DNA of 53,673 nt from a virus, in IMG/VR virus record IMGVR_UViG_3300020205_004424, positions 1-53,673 of that record; one strand, given 5' to 3'. The position numbers and the translations under genes were made by a program. Shown here piece after piece: positions 42,154 to 51,591 of the stretch. How positions within the stretch are numbered: the first letter of the stretch is position 1; each line of letters begins with the position of its first letter. The notes beneath the pieces are model-generated. The model did no database searches, was not told the origin of the DNA, and saw only the letters and a program-made list of their open reading frames with translations.

Positions 42154-44286
42154 ATGGGACTTGTTCAAATACTTACTGCTCCTGGGAGTTTTAAATTTTA
42201 TGCGGAAAAAAGTTTCCCAAACCCAAATGCTGTATCTACACCTACTTCATTTGGACAAAAAAGAATTGGTTATGGAGACTCAAACCAACCCTATATTAAA
42301 ATCCCACTCCCTGATTCAGGAGTAACATATGGTCAATTAAATAAATTAACTTCGAATCCAAATCCATATGATTTTTCTTTAATTCCTGGTTTTGATGCTC
42401 TTGCAAATGCAGCAGGTAATATACGATATAATCCTTCATCTTGGGGTCTTGATTTTTTAAATAGAGGAAATGCTTTTGGATTAACTAGAGCAGGAGATGA
42501 TATTTTAAGATTAACAAAATTTTTTACAGATAATAGAAGTTCAACAGGAGAACTTTTTATAGCTAAACAAAATTTACTTTCACGAGTAGCTGTTAAAACT
42601 GAAGCATCTTACGGAGTGGCTTATGGTTTAGGAAATGTAAATGGGGGTATTTATACTCCTGCATCAACTATAGGTCAAGCTGCTTTAAGTGTAATTGAAG
42701 GTCATTTACTTAAACAAGGTATAGATCCTACAGGAACTGTTGAAGATTTAAGTATTAGGACATACCAACAAGCTATATTTGCTAATCAACTTAAAGACAA
42801 TACTGATAAAAATAATCGCTTAATTAAATTAAGTAAATTATCATACATAACTGTTGCTGAAACTGATACATTAAATGTTGGTTCAACGTATAAAATAACT
42901 CAAGATACAGGTTATTTTATGTCTTATGGTGGTGGTCCTGATTCATTTTTAGGAGTAGGAAATACTAAAATAAAATATGCTACAGATAATACAGGCCAAA
43001 ACCCCTTACTTACACTCTCTAATAAAAAAGACTATTCAGATGCATCTGGAATTAGTACATATACCCCAACCCCATTAACTTGGGATAGAAAAGATTTTGC
43101 TCTTTCTTCTTCATATGATAAATATAATTCTACAACTCCAACAATAGGTGAAGATTTTAGAAAATCTCTTGTAGAAGAAGCAAGTTTAGGTCAACAGATA
43201 TTTTTAAGTAAGTCTCCTAGCTATGTTTTAGGAAGTTCTAACACAGGTAATATTGAAAAAAGAACTAATTTTAGAGGAGCAGGTGCTAGAGGAAATAGAA
43301 AAAATTATAAAGACGGTAAAAAAGATATTACTGCCGGAAGAGTATTAGGCCCAACAGATTTAATCAATGCTGTTCCTATATACCAAGGTACTAATTCTAC
43401 TAATAATGAAATTGTAAAAGACCTCGTTGATTTTCGTATAGGAATTTATGATAATGATACTATTGGTAATTCAGATATATCACTCAATTGGCTTCACTTT
43501 AGAGTATTTTTAGATGAGTTTTCTGATTCATATGGTGCTGATTGGAAACCACTAAATTATATGGGTAGAGCAGAAAGTTTTTATAAGTATGAATCATTTA
43601 AAAGAGATGTATCTATTGGATTTACTGTAGCTGCTCAATCAAAACAAGAACTTTTACCAATATATAAAAAGCTTAACTATTTAGCATCCTCAATGGCTCC
43701 TAGTTACTCTCCAAATGGGTTTATTCGTGGTAATTTATCTCGAATAACTCTAGGTAACTGGCTTTGGGAACAACCAGGATTTATTTCTTCAGTAGATTTA
43801 TCTATTCCTGATGAATCTCCTTGGGAAATTAATCTTCCCCTTGATACCTCTACCCCAGATGAATTTGTTAAACAAGTTCCTCATATGATTCAAGTTAAAA
43901 TTAAATTCACTCCAATTCATAGATTTAGACCTGAAATTACAAAACTTGGGAGTATACCAAATCCTGAAACATTTACTGAAGATAATATTATTTATCAAGA
44001 TCCATCATATGGACCACAAAGATATATTGCTCTCCAAGATCAAAATACTAATGGATATGACACCAAACCATTATCCCCAAATCAACAAACAACCCCAGGA
44101 ACATCTTTAACTGATGAACAAACAAATCAACTTGCTTATGGACCTGTAACTCAACAAGAAGCATCTAGTTTTACATCCCCATTAGATCAAGGAATATTTT
44201 CTTCACCAGTTTCAACAACTCCTCCTTCAGCACCTTCAAATCCAAATTTGGCTTTAGGAAATCAAGGAAGTATATTTACACCATAA
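42154..44286 (+). CDS. Large baseplate protein
   Basis: The product has 710 residues. It begins MGLVQILTAPGSFKFYAEKS, sharing the MGLxxxLxxxGS start of the two preceding proteins. The conserved C-terminal half includes LHFRVFLDEFSDSYGADWKP, YMGRAESFYKYESFKRDVSI, LLPIYKKLNYLASSMAPSY and ESPWEINLPLD, a domain familiar from baseplate proteins of marine T4-like phages. The C-terminal ~90 residues are Pro/Gln/Ser-rich. It is likely a wedge or hub-periphery component. Confidence 0.75.
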   Translation: MGLVQILTAPGSFKFYAEKSFPNPNAVSTPTSFGQKRIGYGDSNQPYIKIPLPDSGVTYGQLNKLTSNPNPYDFSLIPGFDALANAAGNIRYNPSSWGLDFLNRGNAFGLTRAGDDILRLTKFFTDNRSSTGELFIAKQNLLSRVAVKTEASYGVAYGLGNVNGGIYTPASTIGQAALSVIEGHLLKQGIDPTGTVEDLSIRTYQQAIFANQLKDNTDKNNRLIKLSKLSYITVAETDTLNVGSTYKITQDTGYFMSYGGGPDSFLGVGNTKIKYATDNTGQNPLLTLSNKKDYSDASGISTYTPTPLTWDRKDFALSSSYDKYNSTTPTIGEDFRKSLVEEASLGQQIFLSKSPSYVLGSSNTGNIEKRTNFRGAGARGNRKNYKDGKKDITAGRVLGPTDLINAVPIYQGTNSTNNEIVKDLVDFRIGIYDNDTIGNSDISLNWLHFRVFLDEFSDSYGADWKPLNYMGRAESFYKYESFKRDVSIGFTVAAQSKQELLPIYKKLNYLASSMAPSYSPNGFIRGNLSRITLGNWLWEQPGFISSVDLSIPDESPWEINLPLDTSTPDEFVKQVPHMIQVKIKFTPIHRFRPEITKLGSIPNPETFTEDNIIYQDPSYGPQRYIALQDQNTNGYDTKPLSPNQQTTPGTSLTDEQTNQLAYGPVTQQEASSFTSPLDQGIFSSPVSTTPPSAPSNPNLALGNQGSIFTP

Positions 44287-44290
44287 TAAT

Positions 44291-44608
44291 ATGAATAGAT
44301 ATAGCGTAGCACAAATAGTTAAAACTGCAGAAAATACAAATAGAAGGTATACTAATATAAAATACCCTCTAATACAACCCTCTTCTTCAGATATTTACCT
44401 ATATACAGGTCAAGGAGATAGATATGATACTTTAGCATTGACTTATTATAGTGATACTACATTATGGTGGGTAATTAGTAGAGCAAATCCATCCCAACCC
44501 AATGATACTTTATATCCAAACGTTGGAGCCCAAATTAGAATTCCTGCACCAGCAAGAATTCCAACTATAATATCAAATTTTCAAAATTTGAATAACATAT
44601 CAATTTAA
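44291..44608 (+). CDS. LysM-like baseplate protein (gp53-type)
   Basis: The product has 105 residues. YTGQGDRYDTLALTYYSDTT, LWWVISRAN and GAQIRIP form a LysM-like fold as in gp53 and tail protein X. In tails this domain binds the inner baseplate, not peptidoglycan. It starts five bases after the previous stop. T4 gp53 is longer (196), so only the core is kept. Confidence 0.78.
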   Translation: MNRYSVAQIVKTAENTNRRYTNIKYPLIQPSSSDIYLYTGQGDRYDTLALTYYSDTTLWWVISRANPSQPNDTLYPNVGAQIRIPAPARIPTIISNFQNLNNISI

Positions 44609-44614
44609 AAAGTT

Positions 44615-47236
44615 ATGGCACTAGTAGGAGAACAAATTCCAGGTTATGTTCAAAAACAAATAGAGGTTAGACAAAAAGCTCATGGTAGTGGAACTTCTTC
44701 TGATTTGTTAAGAACAGACGAAACTTTAATTTATACTAATTCTCGAAATGCTTTTATTAAAATGGCTTCGGGGGTTTCTGTTTCTGAAGCTAAATTAAAA
44801 GAAATAGGATATAGTGGGGCAGATTTAGACATTTTAAAAGGAATGGGTCTTGCAAAAAACCATGTTTTATTTGGAGGGATCTCTTATATGTCCCAAATTG
44901 CAAATTCATCAGGAGGAACAGATGGCGTTTTATTCCAAAAATCTGATTTTATAGGAATTAATGGAGCGTATACTGCAGACCCTGATTTTGGAATAGTACC
45001 AATGCCTGGTGTAGAAAGTTTAGAAGTAAAATCTTTAAACCGTGGTTCATTAAAAAAAGCTACAGTTAAACTTACTGCCCAAACTAGAAACCAACTTGCC
45101 GTTCTAGACTTATTATATATGCGTTTAGGATATACGGTTTTAATTGAATGGGGTAATTCTATTTATCTTGATAAAAATGGTAAGTTACAAAAAATGTATA
45201 CTTCTATTATTGAAGATAATAAACTATGGTTTAATCCAACTTGGTCTTCAAAAAGATCATTTGCTGATATTACAGGACAAATATCTAAAGTTAGAGAATT
45301 ATATGATGGAAATTTTGATGCTTTACTAGGTAAAGTTTCTAATTTCAACTGGTCTTTCAACTCAGATGGTTCATATAGTATAGAATTAACTATTATTAGT
45401 TTAGGAGATATAGTTGAATCTTTAAAAGTTAATGTACCTGCTGCCTATAATACAATGAAATTTGTTAATGATAATGGTACAGCATGGTTAACAGAAGATG
45501 ATACTTTAGATCAACATAGAAAAGATAATATTGTTTTATCTTTACTTCATACTCTTAGAGTATTAAACCAAAACCCCACCGGAACTAAAATAACAATTTC
45601 TACAAAAGATACATCTGGAGTAGATCAACCAATAGCATATCCTGGAAGATTATTAACTATAGGAGGTAATGTAATTACTACTTCTGACCATCAATTGACT
45701 TTAACATATACTGTTGGTTGGAAAAATGATGAAACTGGCCAATTTATTAGTCCTGATGACTTAAAAGAAGGATATTATGGTCTTTTTGGTGTAGCAGCAA
45801 GACAATTAACATTTGATGAAGCTAAAAAATTAGCCTCTACAAATACAGAAGCTAATGGAGACCCAGAATACTATAAAGGATATGGATATGATGTACAAGA
45901 AATTGGAGGAGGTATAGAAAGAGCTAGATTAGTTTTTAAATCTAAGAGAACAGCAAATATTTTTACAGAAACCAAAACATTCAGTGACATCGAATGGAAA
46001 GATTATATTGATTCAGGTGACCAAAGTAAAAATTATAAAGATTTATCCAAATCAGAAAACCCAGTATCTAAATTTAGATATGAATTTTTTACAAAATATA
46101 GTGATTTTGATTTTGATAAAACTAAAGAAAATTTTTTATCTATTGCCCTTTTTTCTGATACTACTCAAGAGGTTTTAAGAACTACTCCAAAAGAAAAAAA
46201 ATTATCTTTAATAGAAGTAGATACTAGACCAATCCAAAATAAAATATCAATTTCATTTGCTCAAGTTCCTAATAGATCGACTCAATCTATAAATGCACAA
46301 AACATTAGCAACCCTTTAAAAGGAACAGGATATGAAGATGATGATGCATTTGTATTAAATTTAGATAAACCTCAATATTATATTAGATTTGGATATTTAC
46401 TTGATCTACTTAAGAAAAAAGTTGTAACTCGTATAAACACGGGAAAGAAAAATTACGACGAAAATCCAAATATATTTAACATAGATACTGACGAGAATAA
46501 TAGTTTAATGTTGTGTTTACCTCAACAAATTTCGTTTGATTGGAGAACATGTATAGTAAGACGTAATCAATTTGATAGGCCTAATTCTTGGCAACAAAAA
46601 ATATTTCCTCAATTAAGACAATGGTATAGACCTGATACTAACACTGCTTTTGCTTTAAATGTTTATTTAAATTTTAACTTTATAGCAGAAAGTATGACCT
46701 CAAATTCAGATGATAGAGGAAATATTTCTGTTTATGATTTTATTAAATCCATGTGTGATGGGATAAATAAAGCAATGGGTGGTATAAACAACCTTGAACC
46801 TGTAATTGATGAAGATACTAATACTTTACGTATTTTTGAATCTTCCCCTATCCCTAAAGAACCAGTAAACCCAGGATATAAACTTCAATTATATGGATAT
46901 GGTAATGGTGTTACTAGTCCTAAAAATTCTTCAACATTTGTTAGAAAAGTTGATTTAAAAACAGCCATCACCCCAGAATACGCCACAATGATTACAGTTG
47001 GAGCAACAGCTAATGGATATGTTAAAGGAACTGAAGCAACAGCATTTGCTAGATGGAATAGTGGTTTAACCGATAGATTCAAAAGTGAATTATTAGCAGC
47101 TGATTCTGAGACTAAACTCAAAGGAGATGATGATAGAGATGATACTGCCGCTAATTTCCAAGCAGCAATGAATTGGACAGCAAGATGTTTTGGAATTGAA
47201 GGAGCAGGTAAAATATGGGAATGTTTCCCTCAATAA
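44615..47236 (+). CDS. Large baseplate/hub protein
   Basis: The product has 873 residues, starting MALVGEQIPGYVQKQIEVRQ. Blocks NSRNAFIKMASGV, KATVKLTAQTRNQLAVLDLL, LLGKVSNFNWSFNSDGSYSI and LPQQISFDWRTCIVRR are typical of the very large baseplate proteins of pelagic T4-like phages. From memory, in those phages the same chain continues into a domain like the N-termini of the next two genes; here that domain is encoded separately and twice. It is probably the central hub scaffold. Confidence 0.7.
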   Translation: MALVGEQIPGYVQKQIEVRQKAHGSGTSSDLLRTDETLIYTNSRNAFIKMASGVSVSEAKLKEIGYSGADLDILKGMGLAKNHVLFGGISYMSQIANSSGGTDGVLFQKSDFIGINGAYTADPDFGIVPMPGVESLEVKSLNRGSLKKATVKLTAQTRNQLAVLDLLYMRLGYTVLIEWGNSIYLDKNGKLQKMYTSIIEDNKLWFNPTWSSKRSFADITGQISKVRELYDGNFDALLGKVSNFNWSFNSDGSYSIELTIISLGDIVESLKVNVPAAYNTMKFVNDNGTAWLTEDDTLDQHRKDNIVLSLLHTLRVLNQNPTGTKITISTKDTSGVDQPIAYPGRLLTIGGNVITTSDHQLTLTYTVGWKNDETGQFISPDDLKEGYYGLFGVAARQLTFDEAKKLASTNTEANGDPEYYKGYGYDVQEIGGGIERARLVFKSKRTANIFTETKTFSDIEWKDYIDSGDQSKNYKDLSKSENPVSKFRYEFFTKYSDFDFDKTKENFLSIALFSDTTQEVLRTTPKEKKLSLIEVDTRPIQNKISISFAQVPNRSTQSINAQNISNPLKGTGYEDDDAFVLNLDKPQYYIRFGYLLDLLKKKVVTRINTGKKNYDENPNIFNIDTDENNSLMLCLPQQISFDWRTCIVRRNQFDRPNSWQQKIFPQLRQWYRPDTNTAFALNVYLNFNFIAESMTSNSDDRGNISVYDFIKSMCDGINKAMGGINNLEPVIDEDTNTLRIFESSPIPKEPVNPGYKLQLYGYGNGVTSPKNSSTFVRKVDLKTAITPEYATMITVGATANGYVKGTEATAFARWNSGLTDRFKSELLAADSETKLKGDDDRDDTAANFQAAMNWTARCFGIEGAGKIWECFPQ

Positions 47237-47248
47237 ATAAGTTAATAT

Positions 47249-48289
47249 ATGCCACACTTTGTAGATTCACGTATTAATGAAAATGTAGAAGTAGCAACTG
47301 AATATTTTAAAGCATTGGTTTCTTCTAACTTTAAAGATGCTGAAAATAGACAAAAACAATCTGCAGGTTCGATAGGTTTTATTCCATATAATATATCATT
47401 CACTATGGATGGTATAGGAGGAATTAAAATTTATAACGAACTTTCTTTAGATACTAGTTTTCTCCCTGCAGGATATACTAAAACAACTGATTTTATAGTA
47501 ACTGGAGTAGATCATAAAATCCAAAATGGTGATTGGGAGACTAATATAAATTTAACTCTTATTCCTAGAACTAGTCCAATAAATAATACTATTACTAGTA
47601 GTTTATCTTTTGCTAATCAAACTGAAGAAACTCGACCAGATACTGCTCCTACAAATAATAATACTGTATCTTCTCCTGCATCTACCACTGGAGATGCTGT
47701 AACCGGGGGTGATGCTGATTTTTGGTCTTTATTAACTATATGTCTTTTTGAAGATGGAGATGCACAAGCAAGAGCAGACATAGCCCAATCTATATATAAT
47801 AGGGTAGGATCAAAAGCTTATAGTAAATCATCAATAGCAGGAGTTATAAAAAGTGATGGCCAATACGAACCAGCATTCGCTACTGGTACTTCAAAAGTAG
47901 CTACAGTTTGGAAAAATATTCAAGATAAAGCAACTGCTATTGCAGCAGTAAGAGCTACAAAACCTGGTACATATACAGACGATGCTAAAGCTTTAGCTGC
48001 CCTTAAAAGTGTTTATGAAGCCCTAAAAGACTCAGCTAAACAAGAGGCATCTAAAACATTTATTCAAGGAAGAACTGATTTTTTAAGTATTAGCCAAGGT
48101 TCAGTTGCTCAAAGAAATTCTAAAGTAAAAGCAGGATCATATGATCCAACTGGTAAACGTGGAACGTTTTTAATGAGAAACAATGGAACCCCTAATAACG
48201 TATTTGGATGGGCATATAACTATATTAAAAATGCCACCGCACAACCCCCAGGCTCAGAATTTTGGGATAAGTATAAAGATCAATTCTAA
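47249..48289 (+). CDS. Hub-domain protein with SleB-like cell-wall hydrolase
   Basis: The product has 346 residues. Residues 1-130, starting MPHFVDSRINENVEVATEYF, are a hub-type domain (SFTMDGIGGIKIYNEL, FIVTGVDHKIQNGDWETNI) shared with the next gene. After a Thr/Pro/Asn linker, residues ~155-340 resemble SleB/CwlJ-like hydrolases: LLTICLFEDGDAQARADIAQ, SIYNRV, GVIKSDGQYEPAF and VFGWAYNYI. The Glu in FEDGD is the candidate catalytic acid. It would pierce peptidoglycan from the tail tip, as T4 gp5 does with its lysozyme. Confidence 0.75.
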   Translation: MPHFVDSRINENVEVATEYFKALVSSNFKDAENRQKQSAGSIGFIPYNISFTMDGIGGIKIYNELSLDTSFLPAGYTKTTDFIVTGVDHKIQNGDWETNINLTLIPRTSPINNTITSSLSFANQTEETRPDTAPTNNNTVSSPASTTGDAVTGGDADFWSLLTICLFEDGDAQARADIAQSIYNRVGSKAYSKSSIAGVIKSDGQYEPAFATGTSKVATVWKNIQDKATAIAAVRATKPGTYTDDAKALAALKSVYEALKDSAKQEASKTFIQGRTDFLSISQGSVAQRNSKVKAGSYDPTGKRGTFLMRNNGTPNNVFGWAYNYIKNATAQPPGSEFWDKYKDQF

Positions 48290-48291
48290 CT

Positions 48292-49197
48292 ATGCCCCAT
48301 TTTGTAGATTCACGTATAAATGAAAATGTAGAAGTAGCAACAGAATACTTCAAGGCATTAGTCTCCCAAAAAGATGGAGATAAAGCTTCTGCTGGTTCAA
48401 TAGGTTTTATTCCTTTTAATATGTCTTTTACAATGGATGGTATAGGAGGAATTAAAATTTATAATGAATTATCTGTTGATACTAGTTTTCTTCCTCCGGG
48501 TTATACAAAAACAACGGATTTTATAGTAACAGGGATAGATCATAAAATTCAAAATGGTGATTGGGAAACTAGTATTACTACTACTTTAATTCCAAGAACA
48601 AGTCCTATAAATAATACTATTACTAGCAGTTTATCATTTACTTCTCAAACAGAAGAAACTCAAGTTGATGCACCACCGTCTTCTTCACCAAGTTTACCTC
48701 CATCACCACCACCTAATGTACAAGGAGCTTGGAGAGTATGGAATAAAGGAGAATTTATTGGTTCTGCATATAGATTAAATGCCCACCATAGTGAACGTGT
48801 AACTGAAGTAGATAGTGTAAACACTAGAAGTGGAGGTTGGACTAAATCTAAGAGTGGAAAATACATTTATGATGTTTCCTTATTTAGAAAAGAAAATGGA
48901 ATTGAACAAAGTAGACCATTTGTCCCATCCCCGGCAAATGGAACCGTAACAAGAACTGCTCCTGATAGTAGTGGAAACTCATTCTTAACTATTAAAGGAG
49001 ATGACGGACTAGAATATGATTTACTTCATATGGATACTTACCAAGTAAAAGTAGGTGATAGAGTAACTAAAGGACAATTAGTAGCAAGACAAAGTAATGT
49101 TAGCCCTCCAGCATTTGCAAATCACCTTCACATACAAATGCCAACAAAACAAGCATTAATAGATTATATTTATAATTTAGTAAATAATAGTTTTTAA
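48292..49197 (+). CDS. Hub-domain protein with M23-like peptidase
   Basis: The product has 301 residues. Residues 1-125 repeat the hub-type domain of the preceding gene with high identity at protein and DNA level. A Pro/Ser linker (PSSSPSLPPSPPP) leads to an M23 (LytM-like) domain: VPSPANGTVTR, FLTIKGDDGLEYDLLHMD, VKVGDRVTKGQLVAR and NHLHIQM, the HxH zinc motif at about 278-280. The first metal ligand (HxxxD type) is not obvious, perhaps in NAHHSERVTEVD. It is likely an endopeptidase at the tail tip. Confidence 0.8.
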   Translation: MPHFVDSRINENVEVATEYFKALVSQKDGDKASAGSIGFIPFNMSFTMDGIGGIKIYNELSVDTSFLPPGYTKTTDFIVTGIDHKIQNGDWETSITTTLIPRTSPINNTITSSLSFTSQTEETQVDAPPSSSPSLPPSPPPNVQGAWRVWNKGEFIGSAYRLNAHHSERVTEVDSVNTRSGGWTKSKSGKYIYDVSLFRKENGIEQSRPFVPSPANGTVTRTAPDSSGNSFLTIKGDDGLEYDLLHMDTYQVKVGDRVTKGQLVARQSNVSPPAFANHLHIQMPTKQALIDYIYNLVNNSF

Positions 49198-49208
49198 TAG
49201 TTATAATC

Positions 49209-49850
49209 ATGGCATATTACCCAAAATCCCAAGTCAAAACTAATTTATACACTAATGGTGATGAATATGTTCTTAGTACTACAAAACAAGAATATACAGG
49301 ATATTACTATAAAACTTCAAGTGGAGCTAAATATACGGGAAAAAATCCTGATATTAAACCCTCTATATTACTTCAACCTATAGAACCTGGTTTAGATGCT
49401 GTTGAAGAAGAATTTTCAGATGCTTCTTTTCAATCGGTTGCTTTACGCCAAAAACTTTCTACTACTATTGAAATTGAATCAATCACCCCCTCAGCAACAA
49501 ATTATGTTTCTGAAAATGATAGAAAACGAAGTATTCCTCAATTTAGTGTAACTTTACCAACAGCAGAAGATAAAAAACGTGGTTATTTTATGCGATATTT
49601 TTGTAAGAAAAATAACGAATTAATATACTACGAAACTTCTCAAGCTGATTATGATAAAACAAAAAATCAAGACCCTACAATGGCATATGATTTATATTCT
49701 GTTTTAGCATTGCAGTGGTCTTTAATAGGTGATCCTTCTCAAGTAGCTGGTTTTAATGCATCTAGTGTAAATAGAGCTGCTTCTATTAATGGTTGGACTG
49801 GATTTCCTCAATATTTTAAAGGAAATTACACTCAATACTTGGGTTTCTAA
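49209..49850 (+). CDS. Conserved baseplate-region virion protein
   Basis: The product has 213 residues, starting MAYYPKSQVKTNLYTNGDEY. EYTGYYYKTSSGAKYTGKNP and KRGYFMRYFCKKNNELIYYE are conserved in pelagic T4-like phages, where the gene also closes the baseplate run. It is probably structural. The exact role is unknown. No terminator follows; a host-like promoter sequence does. Confidence 0.68.
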   Translation: MAYYPKSQVKTNLYTNGDEYVLSTTKQEYTGYYYKTSSGAKYTGKNPDIKPSILLQPIEPGLDAVEEEFSDASFQSVALRQKLSTTIEIESITPSATNYVSENDRKRSIPQFSVTLPTAEDKKRGYFMRYFCKKNNELIYYETSQADYDKTKNQDPTMAYDLYSVLALQWSLIGDPSQVAGFNASSVNRAASINGWTGFPQYFKGNYTQYLGF

Positions 49851-49873
49851 AAAATAATTAGTATCTTTACAGC
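49835..49873 (+). promoter_or_regulatory. Possible Bacteroidota-type promoter
   Basis: TATCTTTA lies a few bases before the ATG at 49874, with TTG about 20 bases further upstream. This resembles the Bacteroidota TTG...TAnnTTTG consensus, with A in the last place. It separates late structural genes from replication genes. Confidence 0.4.
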
Positions 49874-51124
49874 ATGTATTGGCTGATAGAAGATCCTAAC
49901 CACATTGAATTACTCGCAAACCTAAAACACCAAGATGTTTATGTTGAAGTAATCCCCACTTCCCACAACTTACACCCAGTTGAAAACGACATATGTGCTG
50001 TTTACCTTAGACCAAAAAGGGATACAAAAGGATACATCATTCCAATCAACCATAGTGAGACAATAAACTCTACAATAGAACAAGTAGAAAGTGTTTTAAA
50101 CAGTATAGAAAGAATTTACGTAAGGGATAGAAAAGAGTTTTTACATTATTTTCCTATTAAGCACTGTTACCAACCATCACCCTCCCCACATACGTATATA
50201 CCTCAATTAACAACGGCTCACACACAATTATACAGCAGGTATTCGCAAGTACCTAACTTAAACACTATTGTACCGATCGTAAAACACTATGAGATATGTG
50301 AACAAAATCATTCTAAGTTTAACGACATGAGAATGAATTCGTTCTACCAAAAGGCAGACTTGGTGTTCAATCAACTCGAACGAGCGGGCATTAAAGTGGA
50401 CCCAATATTATTCGAGGAGTACTTCGATAAACAACCAAACGAGTTTATCTACACGCAATATAACCTAAACACATTAACAACAAGACCCTCAAATACCTTT
50501 GGAGGTATTAACTTTTCAGCACTAAATAAAGAAAATGGAGAACGAAAATGTTTTATCCCGCGTAATGATAAGTTTATTGAAATGGATATTTCTGCTTATC
50601 ACCCTACCCTTTTGGCTCATCTACTTAATTTCAGTTTTGATAGCTCTGATATTCATGGGGAGTTTGCTAGGATGTATGATGTTGATTATGCCAAAGCGAA
50701 AGAGATTACGTTTAAACAAATCTATGGAGGAGTTTGGAAAGAGTATCAAAATTTGGAGTTTTTCAGACGAGTTATAGCTTATACAGATAGATTATGGGAT
50801 GAATTCCAATATGGAGGAAAAATTATATGTCCACTTTCGGGTCATGAGTTTGTAAGAGTAGAGATGGATGAAATGAATCCACAAAAGCTTTTAAATTATG
50901 TACTCCAAAACTTGGAGACAGCAAATAATGTTAATATATTATATGATATATTTAGAGTATTACGCGGGAAAAATACTAAACTCGTGTTATATGTGTACGA
51001 TTCATTTTTATTTGATTATGATAAAGATGAACCTGACGTAATGCTTCAAATATTGGGAATATTTAATAAATATCAATTACAAGTTAAAACAAAAGATGGT
51101 AAAAATTACCATGAAATTCAATAA
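49874..51124 (+). CDS. Compact family A DNA polymerase-like protein
   Basis: The product has 416 residues. Motif A is FIEMDISAYHPTLLAHLL (D238), motif B AKEITFKQIYGG (275-286), and motif C LYVYDSFLF (D376, where PolA has VHDE). The N-terminal ~150 residues include VENDICAVYLRP and YIIPINHSE, like a degenerate 3'-5' exonuclease start without its acidic set. The thumb is short. T4 itself uses a family B enzyme (gp43). It is probably a repair or replication polymerase; activity is unproven because motif C lacks the second acid. Confidence 0.72.
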   Translation: MYWLIEDPNHIELLANLKHQDVYVEVIPTSHNLHPVENDICAVYLRPKRDTKGYIIPINHSETINSTIEQVESVLNSIERIYVRDRKEFLHYFPIKHCYQPSPSPHTYIPQLTTAHTQLYSRYSQVPNLNTIVPIVKHYEICEQNHSKFNDMRMNSFYQKADLVFNQLERAGIKVDPILFEEYFDKQPNEFIYTQYNLNTLTTRPSNTFGGINFSALNKENGERKCFIPRNDKFIEMDISAYHPTLLAHLLNFSFDSSDIHGEFARMYDVDYAKAKEITFKQIYGGVWKEYQNLEFFRRVIAYTDRLWDEFQYGGKIICPLSGHEFVRVEMDEMNPQKLLNYVLQNLETANNVNILYDIFRVLRGKNTKLVLYVYDSFLFDYDKDEPDVMLQILGIFNKYQLQVKTKDGKNYHEIQ

Positions 51125-51129
51125 AAGTT

Positions 51130-51591
51130 ATGTATAGTACTTTGGACCACCCTCGACATATGTATGATCAATACGACTATGATTTTACATTTGAAAACTT
51201 ATTGATGAACAATAGACTGTTTTGTACTTTTACCGCAATCGAAGATTTAGAGGCGTTGATTAATGAGTTATCAAGTCGTTATGTTATAATGTACGATAAA
51301 ATGTTTGTGTTGCATGTTAAAAGCAACAACGAATATGTTATTACATATAATGTAGATCAAGGTAACGTAAACGATATCCCCGATAATACTATTCTAGTAC
51401 ATAGAAAAAAAGAATCAAACACACTATATACCATTAATGCTCTAAATGAGTTAATTAAAAAACTAAATGGTGGTGTAGTTGATACAAATTATACAGTAAA
51501 CTGGCAACACTACAGAAACTGTATCCTACTTACCCAGCATAACGAAATCAAACAATTGAATACAAAGATATTTAAGATAGTTGAAATATGA
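51130..51591 (+). CDS. Unknown early-region protein (153 aa)
   Basis: The start context is AAAAGTTATG, five bases after the polymerase stop. It has an alternating alpha/beta pattern with FENLLMNNRLFCTFTAIEDL and ALNELIKKLNGG. No signal peptide, membrane helix or known motif. Coupled to both neighbours, overlapping the next start by four bases. A replication-associated role is only guilt by association. Confidence 0.6.
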   Translation: MYSTLDHPRHMYDQYDYDFTFENLLMNNRLFCTFTAIEDLEALINELSSRYVIMYDKMFVLHVKSNNEYVITYNVDQGNVNDIPDNTILVHRKKESNTLYTINALNELIKKLNGGVVDTNYTVNWQHYRNCILLTQHNEIKQLNTKIFKIVEI

